DNA of 64,000 nt, from positions 1 to 64,000 of the forward strand of contig JAKOVD010000119.1 of the NCBI GenBank assembly GCA_029782215.1, read 5' to 3'. The position numbers and the translations under genes are program-made. This DNA comes from Chloroflexota bacterium. Lineage in GTDB: Bacteria; Chloroflexota; Anaerolineae; J102. The notes under the pieces were generated by a model. It was not told the origin of the DNA and searched no databases. It saw only the letters and a list, made by a program, of their open reading frames with translations. Of this stretch, positions 8,420-16,121 are shown piece by piece (the stretch's first letter is position 1; each line of letters begins with the position of its first letter).

Positions 8420-9243
8420 TCCTCCAACTCCACCAGAACCGGCAAATGGTCGGACGCCACCGGCGCCGGGTCCGCGTCCCAGCGCCGGCAAGAGCGCACC
8501 GCGCCCGCCAGGGGCTGGGACACCAGGACGTAGTCGATGCGGAAGAGGGGCTCGGGTTCATTGCAGCAGGTGGCGGCGGGACCGTTCCCGGCCAAAGCCC
8601 AGGCATCGGCATAGCCCGCCTTGAGCAGGCGGGGCAGCACCCTGGCTTCATAGCCCTCCCAGCCTGACCTGGCCAGATCCCGGCGAAAAGCATCCAGAGC
8701 CTCCGGGGTCGCATAGTCATCGAGACTGAACGTATTGAAATCCCCCATCAAGACATGCGGCCGGCTGCGATCGCGCGCCGTCCAGGCCAGCAGAGCCTGT
8801 GCCTGGGTCAGTCGCACCTCCTCGTCAAGATGGTCCAGGTGCGTGACGTACACAGTCAGGGTGCGCTGCCCATCCGGCAGCAGGATGCGCGCCTCCAGCA
8901 AACCACGCTGCTCGTGTCCGGCCACCGGGGTGAGGTGGTGGGCAGCCGAGGCCAGGATCGGCCAGCGCGAGAGGAGGGCATTGCCGAAGCTGCGACCGGG
9001 CCGGTCGAAGGCAAGCGTAAAGGTGTGCGCCTGGCCGTAAATGAACTGCATGCCCAGTTGGGCCGCCAAGTATTCCAGGGCCGGCTGGTCCATGCCCTTC
9101 ACGCTGGCAGGGTGGTAGACCTCGTTCAGCCCAATGATATCGGCCCCGCTGTCCCGGATAGCAGCAATCGTCCGATCAACATCGGTGACGCCGTCGGTTC
9201 CTTCCCAATAATGGATGTTATACGTAAGAAGCTTCATGGACAT
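8416..9243 (-). CDS. Endonuclease/exonuclease/phosphatase (EEP) family hydrolase
   Basis: The 275-residue protein has the DNase I-like metal-dependent phosphoesterase motifs in order: LTYNIHYWEG at the N-terminus, IIGLNEVYH (Glu41, metal ligand), GNALLSRWPI, VTHLDH, MGDFNTFS, and ASDHLPVLVE at the C-terminus. No signal peptide is visible, so it should act in the cytoplasm. Members split nucleic acids, sphingolipids or phosphoinositides; nothing here decides which. It is 7 bases downstream of the YtcJ-like gene on the same strand and probably in its operon. An alternative start is ATG at 9237. Confidence 0.85.
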   Translation of the reverse strand: MSMKLLTYNIHYWEGTDGVTDVDRTIAAIRDSGADIIGLNEVYHPASVKGMDQPALEYLAAQLGMQFIYGQAHTFTLAFDRPGRSFGNALLSRWPILASAAHHLTPVAGHEQRGLLEARILLPDGQRTLTVYVTHLDHLDEEVRLTQAQALLAWTARDRSRPHVLMGDFNTFSLDDYATPEALDAFRRDLARSGWEGYEARVLPRLLKAGYADAWALAGNGPAATCCNEPEPLFRIDYVLVSQPLAGAVRSCRRWDADPAPVASDHLPVLVELED

Positions 9244-9250
9244 AACAATG

Positions 9251-10864
9251 TCAGACGCGATAGACGATCTTGCCGCCCACCACGGTGAGCATCACCTTCG
9301 TACCGGCGATCTCCGCGGGGACGCAGGTAAAGATGTCGCGATCGACGGCGATGAGGTCGGCCAAGTAGCCGGGAGCGATGCGGCCCTGCTGGTGGGCCTG
9401 GCCCACGGCGCGGGCGGGGCCAAGGGTATAGGCGTGCACCGCCTCGGCGACGGTCAGACGCTGGCCGGGATGCCAGCCTTCTGTGGGGCTGGCATCCCGG
9501 CGCTGGCGGGTGACGGCGGCATGGACGCCCCACCAGGGATTGGGACTGGCCACCGGCGCATCCGAGCCGAAGGCAAGCACCGCCCCTGTCTGGAGCAGGG
9601 TGCGAAAAGCATAGGCATTGGCGCCGCGCCGTCCCCAGTAGCGGTCGGCGGAAGCGATGTCGTCCGTGCAGTGAATAGGCTGGACGGAAGCCACCAGGTC
9701 CATCGCCGCCAGGCGGGGCAGGTCCTCCGGTTGGATGGTCTGCACGTGCTCGATCCGGTGGGGCAAGACCGGCGGCCTGGCGCTGCCGGCTGCCAACACC
9801 TCGGCAAAGATGTCAAGCACCTCATGGTTGGCGCGATCGCCGATGGCGTGGATGGAAATGGCGCAGCCATGGCGATGGGCGGCCTGGATCACCCCCAGCA
9901 CCTCACCGGGCGGGGTCAGGGACAGGCCAGTGTTGCCAGGCTCACCCTCGTAGGATTCCAGCATCCAGGCCGTGCGGGCGCCCAGGGAACCGTCCGCAAA
10001 CAGCTTGACGTGCCCAAGCTGCACCCACTCATTCCCGAAACCGCTGCTCAAACCAAGCTCGACCAGGTGGGGAAGGTTGCCCGCCTCGACGTTGGACGTG
10101 ATGCGCAGCGGCAGAAGTCCCTCTCGGCTGAGCTGCGTGTAGCGGCGCAGGGCCTGGGTTCCCTCATCAGCAGCGCCCTTCATGCGCTGATCGTGGACAC
10201 CGACGATGCCCAGGCGGTGCAGGTCGGCGGCCGCGGCCGGGATGGCGGCCAGGGCTTCGGCTTCCCCGGCCGCGGGAATGTAGACGTCGACGAGCCTCCC
10301 CGCCAGCTCGCGCAGGATGCCGGTCGGCGCGCCGCTGGCATCCTTGTCGATCACGCCCGAGGGCGGGTTCGCAGTGTCCGGCCCGGCGCCTGCCAGGTGC
10401 AGAGCGGCACTGTTGACCCAGGACGCATGCAGGTCGCTGCGCCAGAGCATGGCCGGCCGGCCGCCGGTGACACGGTCGAGGTCGCCGCGGCTGGGAAACA
10501 CAGGGACCGGCCAGCGGCTCTCATTCCAGCCGTAGCCCAGCACCCAGGCGCCGGGCGGAAGCCCCGCCGCATGGGCGGCAATCCGGGCCAGGGTATCCTC
10601 CAGGCTGGTCGCTTCGCTCAGATCGATACGCCGGCGGCCCAGGGCCACGCTGTGGAAGTGAATATGGGCGTCGGTGAAACCCGGCAGCACCAGGGCGCCG
10701 TCCAGGTCAAGGACTGTGGTGTCATCGCCAGCCAAATCAAGGATTTCTTCGGCAATGCCCACGGCCTGGATGCGGCCGTGCTGGATGGCCACGGCCTCGG
10801 CCCAGGGCAGCTCAGGCCACTGCGTGTAGAAAGCGCCGTTGAGAAGAATGAGAGATGTGGACAT
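9251..10864 (-). CDS. YtcJ-like amidohydrolase (Amidohydro_3 family)
   Basis: The 537-residue protein matches the amidohydrolase 3 family typified by YtcJ and NfdA. Seen are the N-terminal beta-sandwich with GALVLPGFTDAHIHFHS (His67, His69), GYGWNESRWP, RIEHVQTIQPEDLPRL, ASVQPIHCTDD and AFGSDAPVASPNPWWGVHAAVTR, which carries the catalytic Asp. These enzymes hydrolyse exocyclic amides or formamides; the natural substrate is usually unknown. The ATG at 10864 has no clear ribosome-binding site and lies next to a repetitive intergenic segment. The EEP hydrolase follows closely. Confidence 0.88.
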   Translation of the reverse strand: MSTSLILLNGAFYTQWPELPWAEAVAIQHGRIQAVGIAEEILDLAGDDTTVLDLDGALVLPGFTDAHIHFHSVALGRRRIDLSEATSLEDTLARIAAHAAGLPPGAWVLGYGWNESRWPVPVFPSRGDLDRVTGGRPAMLWRSDLHASWVNSAALHLAGAGPDTANPPSGVIDKDASGAPTGILRELAGRLVDVYIPAAGEAEALAAIPAAAADLHRLGIVGVHDQRMKGAADEGTQALRRYTQLSREGLLPLRITSNVEAGNLPHLVELGLSSGFGNEWVQLGHVKLFADGSLGARTAWMLESYEGEPGNTGLSLTPPGEVLGVIQAAHRHGCAISIHAIGDRANHEVLDIFAEVLAAGSARPPVLPHRIEHVQTIQPEDLPRLAAMDLVASVQPIHCTDDIASADRYWGRRGANAYAFRTLLQTGAVLAFGSDAPVASPNPWWGVHAAVTRQRRDASPTEGWHPGQRLTVAEAVHAYTLGPARAVGQAHQQGRIAPGYLADLIAVDRDIFTCVPAEIAGTKVMLTVVGGKIVYRV

Positions 10865-10869
10865 AAGTA

Positions 10870-11100
10870 GCAGATAGCGGGTGGCAGGTAGCAGGTAGCT
10901 TCCGAGCCTCGACCGTGAGGGAGGGGTTAGGGAGCAAGGGGCAGGGCAGGTAGGGAGCGATCCCCTGTGGTCGCCCAGGGGCAGGTGGCTTTAGAGCCCC
11001 GACCGTGAGGGAGGGGTTAGGGAGCAGGCCGCAGGGGGCAAGGAGCAGGTCGGGTAGGGAGCGCCCCCCTGTGGTCGCCCAAGGGGGGCAAAGGGGCAGG
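10870..11100. repeat. Two-copy imperfect tandem repeat, G-rich intergenic segment
   Basis: Bases 10910-10936 and 11000-11026 share CGACCGTGAGGGAGGGGTTA and the following GGGAGCA exactly, 90 bases apart. A second shared block, GGTAGGGAGCG then CCCCTGTGGTCGCCCA, occurs at about 10949-10977 and 11053-11081. The unit is therefore about 90-105 bases and present twice. The segment opens with GGTGGCAGGTAGCAGG (about 10880-10895), a motif found again at 41886-41900. No gene is seen in 10865-11254. Confidence 0.75.
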
Positions 11101-11254
11101 GGGCAGGGCACAGGACCGCAACCCGCTCCCTCTCACCCACCACTTTCCATCAGCATAGAACGGCGGCGGCAGGGAACGCAACTGGCCCCGGCAGGTCCAG
11201 GGATGGCGGATATGTGATAGACTGTCAATGTCACACGACATATGGGAGGCAACG

Positions 11255-12289
11255 ATGCAAGCTCCACGTTTTGGATTCAGCGTTTCGCCGGGCGCGGCGC
11301 CCGGAGTGGCCCAGGAGGTCGCCGAAGCGGAAGCGCTCGGCTACGACCGTGTGGGAATCTGGGATACGCCGGCGCTGTTTCGTGAGCCGTGGATCGTCCT
11401 GGCGACGTGCGCCGGGGCGACCCAACGAATGTCCCTGGGCACCTGGGTCACCAATCCGCTTTCGCGCCATCCGGTGGTGACGGCCAGCGCCCTGGCCAGC
11501 CTGGACGACATCGCGCCCGGCCGCGTCTACCTGGGCATCGGCTCGGGAGACACGGGCGTCAGCCACCTGGGCATGAAAGCGGCGCCCCTGGCGGCGCTGG
11601 AAACCTATGTCCTCGCCGTGCGGCGCCTGCTGGAACAGGGAGAAGCCGACTACAACGGCGAGACGGTACGCCTGCGCTGGGCGCGCCGTTCGATCCCCAT
11701 CCTCATGGCGGCGCACGGGCCACGGTCGCTGCGCCTGGCCGGACGCGTCGCCGATGGCGTCATCTGCGGGCTGGGCGTGACACCGGAGGTCGTGGCCGGG
11801 TGCCTGGCCCTGATCGACGAAGGCGCTCGCTCTGCCGGACGCCGGCTGGAAGACCTGGAGGTTTGGTTCGTCGCCTTTTGGTTCGTGGACGAGCGTCCGG
11901 GTGTGGCGCAAGCCCAGGGCGCCTGGGCCGCCACTTCCTTGGCCTCGCACTTTGCCCGCACCGGCGTCGAGGGCAAATTCGTGCCCGACGCCTACAAGGA
12001 CGCCATCCAGGAGGTAGGCCGGCACTACGACAAGATCACCCACGGCGCCGTCCCCGATGAGCAGAAGGCAGAGTATGTCGAATTCATGGCCAGCCTGGGC
12101 GTCACCGACTACCTGCGGCGGCGCTTCACATTTTCCGGCACCCCCGCCGAAGTGCACCAGCAAGTGCAGGAGGCCATGGACGCCGGCGCCACCAACTTCG
12201 ACGGCGCCATCGATGCCGAGCTGCCCGAACACTGGCAGCGCATTTCACAGTGGTCGCGCCTGGTCCTCCAACCCTACTTCGGGAGATAG
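11255..12289 (+). CDS. LLM-class (luciferase-like), probably F420-dependent oxidoreductase
   Basis: The 344-residue TIM-barrel protein starts RFGFSVSPGAAPGVAQEVAEAEALGYDRVGIWDTP, a typical bacterial luciferase-like opening. The bulge and cofactor region LASLDDIAPGRVYLGIGSGDTG and the later IPILMAAHGPRSLRLAGRVADGVICG fit the F420-dependent methylenetetrahydromethanopterin-reductase/5,10-type group. FMN cannot be excluded. The start at 11255 is decided by GGGAGG at 11244-11249. It lies three bases before the second hydantoinase gene, with the ribosome-binding site of that gene inside its last codons, so the two are almost certainly one operon and may act on one substrate. Confidence 0.85.
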   Translation: MQAPRFGFSVSPGAAPGVAQEVAEAEALGYDRVGIWDTPALFREPWIVLATCAGATQRMSLGTWVTNPLSRHPVVTASALASLDDIAPGRVYLGIGSGDTGVSHLGMKAAPLAALETYVLAVRRLLEQGEADYNGETVRLRWARRSIPILMAAHGPRSLRLAGRVADGVICGLGVTPEVVAGCLALIDEGARSAGRRLEDLEVWFVAFWFVDERPGVAQAQGAWAATSLASHFARTGVEGKFVPDAYKDAIQEVGRHYDKITHGAVPDEQKAEYVEFMASLGVTDYLRRRFTFSGTPAEVHQQVQEAMDAGATNFDGAIDAELPEHWQRISQWSRLVLQPYFGR

Positions 12290-12292
12290 CCC

Positions 12293-13738
12293 ATGCTTGA
12301 TCTTGTCATCCGCAACGGCCTGGTGGTGGCAGCAGGTCGGTCCGCTCCTCTCGATATCGGCATTGCCGGCGGCAAGGTGGTCTTGTTGGCGGCTCCGGGA
12401 GGCATCACCACGGAGGCCGAACGTGTCATCGACGCCTCCGGCAAGATCGTGATCCCCGGCGGCGTGGAGGCCCATGCCCACATCCATGAGCCGATGTATC
12501 GCGGCTGGACGCGGGGGGAGGAGGTCTGGCTGCAGTCGTCCGAGGCGGCCACGCGGGCGGCGATCTTCGGCGGCACGACGACGGTGCTCTCCTTCGCCTT
12601 TATGGACGTGCATACCACCAAGGTCGAGTTCGACGCCAACGTCGCCGTCCAGGACCGGATCAAGGTCTTTCACGGGCACGCCTACACTGACTACGCCTTC
12701 CACCCGGTGCTCACGGGCGCGCCGTCGCCGCAGACGCTGGCGAGCATTGGCGAAGCGATCCAGGATGGAACCGTTTCCATGAAGGTCTTTACGACCGATG
12801 TCACCACGGGCCAGCGCGGCATCCGCATCGACCACGGCTCCATCCTCGAGGTGATGCGCATCGTCGCTGCCCACGGCGGCATCGTCATGGCCCACGCCGA
12901 GGACGACGACATGGTCAAGCACATGGAAGCAAAGCTGGCGCGGGAGGGAAGCGATGCCTGGTACAACCTGCATCTCGTCCACTCAGACCTCTCCGAGCGC
13001 GTCGCCTTCAACACCGTGATCGACCTGGCGCGGGCCAGCGGGGCCGCCCTGTACTTTGCCCACGTGACCGCCGCCGAGGGGGTCCAGGCCCTGGCGCAGG
13101 CCCGCAGTCGCGGGCAGGCGGTCTACGGCGAGGTCCTGCACAACTACCTGTGCTTCACCGCCGAGGACTATCACAAGCCGGACAGCGGCAAGTACCAGAC
13201 CTACCCCGCCCTCAAGACGGAAGCCGATCGCCAGGCGCTCTGGCAGGGGTTGATCGACGGCGCCCTGTCCACGGTGGCCACCGATGAGTACACCACCTCC
13301 TACCAGATCAAGACCCAGGGCAAGACCGTGGCGACGGCATGCGGCGGCCACGCCGGGATCGAAACGCGCGGGCTGATCACCTATACGGAGGGCGTGGTGA
13401 AAGGCGGCATGACCCTGGAGCGCTTCGTCGAGGTCTTTTCCGCCAATCCGGCCAGGATTCTCGGCCTCTATCCCCAGAAGGGGATGATCGCCCCCGGCAG
13501 CGACGCCGACATCGTCCTCTGGGACCCAAACGTGCGCAGAACTCTGGCGCTGTCCGACCTGCACCACGATTCCGACTACAGCATTTGGGAGGGATGGGAG
13601 GTGCAGGGCTGGCCGGCGACGGTGCTCCTGCGCGGCAAGGTGATGGTCGAGGATGGGCGTCTGGCCGGATCGCCCGCCGACGGCCAGTTCGTCAAGCGCA
13701 GGATGCTGAGCGAGGTGCTGGCGCATCCAGGCGCTTAG
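12293..13738 (+). CDS. Hydantoinase/dihydropyrimidinase-type amidohydrolase (second copy)
   Basis: The 481-residue protein has the length and ligand set of D-hydantoinases, allantoinases and dihydropyrimidinases: HAHIHEP (His61, His63), Lys164 in SMKVFTT (carbamylated lysine), His201 in MAHAEDDD, FAHVT, and the Asp of ATDEYTTS. The last motif usually reads DHCP/DHAP, so the residue after the catalytic Asp is changed from His to Glu; this may shift substrate choice. It is only distantly related to the copy at 3497. It is co-transcribed with the LLM oxidoreductase. Convergent with the beta-helix gene. Confidence 0.88.
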   Translation: MLDLVIRNGLVVAAGRSAPLDIGIAGGKVVLLAAPGGITTEAERVIDASGKIVIPGGVEAHAHIHEPMYRGWTRGEEVWLQSSEAATRAAIFGGTTTVLSFAFMDVHTTKVEFDANVAVQDRIKVFHGHAYTDYAFHPVLTGAPSPQTLASIGEAIQDGTVSMKVFTTDVTTGQRGIRIDHGSILEVMRIVAAHGGIVMAHAEDDDMVKHMEAKLAREGSDAWYNLHLVHSDLSERVAFNTVIDLARASGAALYFAHVTAAEGVQALAQARSRGQAVYGEVLHNYLCFTAEDYHKPDSGKYQTYPALKTEADRQALWQGLIDGALSTVATDEYTTSYQIKTQGKTVATACGGHAGIETRGLITYTEGVVKGGMTLERFVEVFSANPARILGLYPQKGMIAPGSDADIVLWDPNVRRTLALSDLHHDSDYSIWEGWEVQGWPATVLLRGKVMVEDGRLAGSPADGQFVKRRMLSEVLAHPGA

Positions 13739-13830
13739 CCCTCTATCCTCACCACCGCAGCCTGATCCGTCCTCCGCCCTCACCTGATGAACCTGTTGAA
13801 CGAGGGTCTTGGCGCGCGCCGCAATCCGGT

Positions 13831-15237
13831 TCAGAAGGACCTGGAGACGATCGGCAAGTGGACATGGGGAACCAGACCGCCCGGTACGTCGAGGATCGTT
13901 CCCTGTCCTTCCTGCTGACGGAGCGGTTTGCCGGGCTCAAGAACGAGCCTCGCCGATGAAGTTGGATTCACGGTGGCAGCAACGATGTACTGTCCTGGAT
14001 CGGCCTGCCCGGTGTTGAGCAGGAAGAACAGGTCTCCATTGGCGTCTGTGGGAACAGTGCCCAGCATCTGACCATTGACCGTAACCGCTGCGACGTCGCC
14101 AATGGGAAAATTGGCCCCTTCCAGGGTGAAGAAACTGCCGGGCCTGCCACCTGCGTAGTTGACTGTCAGGGCCGCAGCAGGCGGGGTGCAGTCCGGGATC
14201 TCGGCCCCTTCCTTCCTCACGCACCGGTTCCTTTGCCAGAGGTTGCCGGAGACGCTTTCATGGTGATACAGGTCCATGCCGCTGCCCCAGGTGTTGTTGT
14301 CCGCAATCAGGTTGGCGGTCGAGGTGAAGCACTCCCAGCCCGGTTGAGGGCTGAGACAGCCCAGAGATTGCCTCAGGGTGACGCCCCAGTAGCCATTGTC
14401 AAAGACCTGGTTATTGGTGATGGTCGACTCGACGAGGCCGCGAAACTCGACGCCGATCATGGTGTCGTGAATTGAGTTATCGGTGATGGTCAGGCCGGTC
14501 ACAGCATCCGGGAAAGGCGCCTCGGCCTGGATGCCCACACCGGCACCCACCGTAGTGGAGATGTTGTTGCCCTCAATCCGGATATTGCTGCCGCAGGCGA
14601 CATAGAACCCGGCTACATAGATATCCGAGAACCGGCTATTGCTCACGGTGCCGGTATTGGGCGCGCCCACCGGGTCACAAACCCCGGCATAGCCAAAGCC
14701 GATTCCGGCGCCGCCACCGCGCACCTCAATATCGCTGACCGCCACATCACTGGCATAAGCCTCGACCCCTTCCTTATGAGGCACGGCAAGAAACTCGAAC
14801 AGCGAGTCCCGGACGACGACATGGTGGCTGCCATCAAATGTGACTCCACGGATGAGTTGGCCCGGGTCGCTGCTCTCCAGGTTGCGGACGGCCAGCTTCT
14901 CCACCGTGACCCGGCGGGACCCGGCCACAAACACCCCATCCTGGAAGCCTTCGATGGCGCCGTTGCGAATGACGAGCCCTTCCTGGCCGACAGCCAGCAC
15001 CCCTATTCCGGGAGTGTGGCCGGACAACGTATGCCCGCCCAAATCCAGGGTGACGTTCGACGCCCCGATGACGATTGCCGACCCGGCGCCCGCAGGACAT
15101 GCCAGGTCCTGACCGAGTGTCGTATCCGCTGTGATCGTGTCGCCACAACGAACCTCCGGCCGGCTTTCTGCGGGAAAATCGCCGGCAACCCGGACAAGCA
15201 TAAGCAAGCCCAATAGGAAGAGGCTTCCTGTCTTCAT
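13831..15237 (-). CDS. Secreted right-handed parallel beta-helix protein
   Basis: The 468-residue protein begins with a Sec signal peptide (about residues 1-19, hydrophobic LFLLGLLMLV). Residues about 45-320 are repeated beta-helix turns of the PbH1/NosD type, each with patterns such as NVTLDLGGHTL, NIRIEGNNIS, GLTITDNSIHD, STITNNQVFDNGYWG. A small beta domain (about 345-430; YAGGRPGSFFTLEGANFP) follows, resembling an IPT/Ig-like fold. It ends VPHVHLPIVSRSF, similar to the tail of the DNRLRE remnant at 882. Such proteins are often polysaccharide lyases or surface adhesins; no catalytic motif is seen. Confidence 0.82.
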   Translation of the reverse strand: MKTGSLFLLGLLMLVRVAGDFPAESRPEVRCGDTITADTTLGQDLACPAGAGSAIVIGASNVTLDLGGHTLSGHTPGIGVLAVGQEGLVIRNGAIEGFQDGVFVAGSRRVTVEKLAVRNLESSDPGQLIRGVTFDGSHHVVVRDSLFEFLAVPHKEGVEAYASDVAVSDIEVRGGGAGIGFGYAGVCDPVGAPNTGTVSNSRFSDIYVAGFYVACGSNIRIEGNNISTTVGAGVGIQAEAPFPDAVTGLTITDNSIHDTMIGVEFRGLVESTITNNQVFDNGYWGVTLRQSLGCLSPQPGWECFTSTANLIADNNTWGSGMDLYHHESVSGNLWQRNRCVRKEGAEIPDCTPPAAALTVNYAGGRPGSFFTLEGANFPIGDVAAVTVNGQMLGTVPTDANGDLFFLLNTGQADPGQYIVAATVNPTSSARLVLEPGKPLRQQEGQGTILDVPGGLVPHVHLPIVSRSF

Positions 15238-15539
15238 ACGGGTCTCCCTACATAGACGGTCGAATGTCCTCGATCATCCTGTGTCTCCTCAACCACCGAA
15301 GCATACGTTGGCCATGAAGATTGTCTCTTCAACCGCCTGATGGCAGGACCTGACACGGAAGGTCTCGACGACTTTGAGGCCGCTCCGCTTGAAGTCCAGC
15401 AGCGGCATCCTCCGTGCTGGCGGTAGCAGCGTAGCGTCAATCGTTGGGCAGTGCAAAGGGGCAACTGGAGGTTACATGCCCACGCGGCAAAGGGGCACAG
15501 CACCAGGTCGATCGCGCCTCGTCGCCGGGTCTCGACAAC
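15238..15539. other. Intergenic segment upstream of the Fur/PerR operon, no gene recognised
   Basis: This 300-base stretch lies between the divergent beta-helix gene and the Fur-type promoter. Frames here are short and have no convincing start or family motif. A minus-strand frame holds a short peptide-like piece (LKVVETFRVRSC) that could be a decayed gene, but I cannot support it. Confidence 0.4.
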
Positions 15540-15568
15540 TTGTGAAACCACGTGCAATACGCTATCAT
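15540..15568 (+). promoter_or_regulatory. Sigma70-type promoter of the Fur/PerR-ATPase operon
   Basis: TTGTGA at 15540-15545 and TATCAT at 15563-15568 are separated by exactly 17 bases, a good match to the housekeeping promoter. The -10 box runs into the palindrome at 15567-15585, which would place a bound repressor on the transcription start. Confidence 0.6.
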
Positions 15569-15585
15569 TTAGAATGATTCTAAAT
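15567..15585. promoter_or_regulatory. Perfect Fur/PerR-like operator palindrome
   Basis: ATTTAGAATGATTCTAAAT is a perfect 9-1-9 inverted repeat. Its core TTAGAATNATTCTAA has the 7-1-7 form of PerR/Fur/Zur boxes (PerR consensus TTATAATNATTATAA). It overlaps the -10 box of the promoter in front of a Fur-family gene, so autoregulation of the operon is the natural reading. The AT-rich palindrome stands out sharply in high-GC surroundings. Confidence 0.8.
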
Positions 15586-15674
15586 ACCGTCGCGCTTACA
15601 AAGCCGACTGCTTCCTACGCATCACGCAGCGCGCATCACGTTCCGCAATCCCCAATCCGCATTTCGCCATTCCC

Positions 15675-16121
15675 ATGTCCTCCCGCTACGACGCCATGAC
15701 CGAAGCGCTGCACCAGGCGGGGCACCGGCTCACGCCCCAGCGTTGCGCCATCTGCCGCTACCTGGCGGCCAGCCGTGAGCACCCCTCGCCCGAAAGAGTC
15801 TACGAGCGCGTCCGCGAGGAGTTCCCCGCCGTCAGCCTGGCGACCGTCTACAACACGCTGACGGTCCTGCGCGACCTGGGTGAGATCATCGAGATACCGG
15901 GCACCACCGAGGGCCTGCGGTATGAAACGAACCTCGAGCCCCACATCAACCTGATCTGCCTGCACTGCGGGCGCATCCGCGATCTGCCATCGGACAGCCT
16001 TTCCATCGTCCAGAATGCCATTCACAACGATTCGGGCTTCGACCTGTACGGCCTGCGCGTCGATGGTTTCGGCCTATGCAGCGCCTGCCGCACCGCTGAG
16101 GAAGACAAGAGCCATGATTGA
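15675..16121 (+). CDS. Fur/PerR-family metal- or peroxide-responsive repressor
   Basis: The 148-residue protein has the winged-helix part (residues about 10-85; HRLTPQRCAICRYL, HPSPERVYERV, SLATVYNTLTVLRDLG) and the dimerisation part with two CxxC motifs (Cys95/Cys98 in CLHCG and Cys135/Cys138 in CSAC) that form the structural zinc site seen in PerR and many Fur proteins. In the regulatory site His36 and His90 are present, but the usual HxH reads HIN (Asn92), so metal choice may differ from classic PerR. It lies behind a Fur-type operator and overlaps the metal ATPase gene by eight bases, so it is expected to repress itself and the pump. Confidence 0.88.
   Translation: MSSRYDAMTEALHQAGHRLTPQRCAICRYLAASREHPSPERVYERVREEFPAVSLATVYNTLTVLRDLGEIIEIPGTTEGLRYETNLEPHINLICLHCGRIRDLPSDSLSIVQNAIHNDSGFDLYGLRVDGFGLCSACRTAEEDKSHD

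Noticed and set aside
9215..10870. 551-residue plus-strand open frame
   Set aside because: Antisense to the YtcJ-like gene; no family motif.
10870..11100. CRISPR array
   Set aside because: Only two imperfect copies with a 90-105-base period and no short regular repeats or spacers.
15238..15557. Decayed transposase or other gene on the minus strand
   Set aside because: Only one short stretch looks protein-like in one frame; not enough to assign a family.
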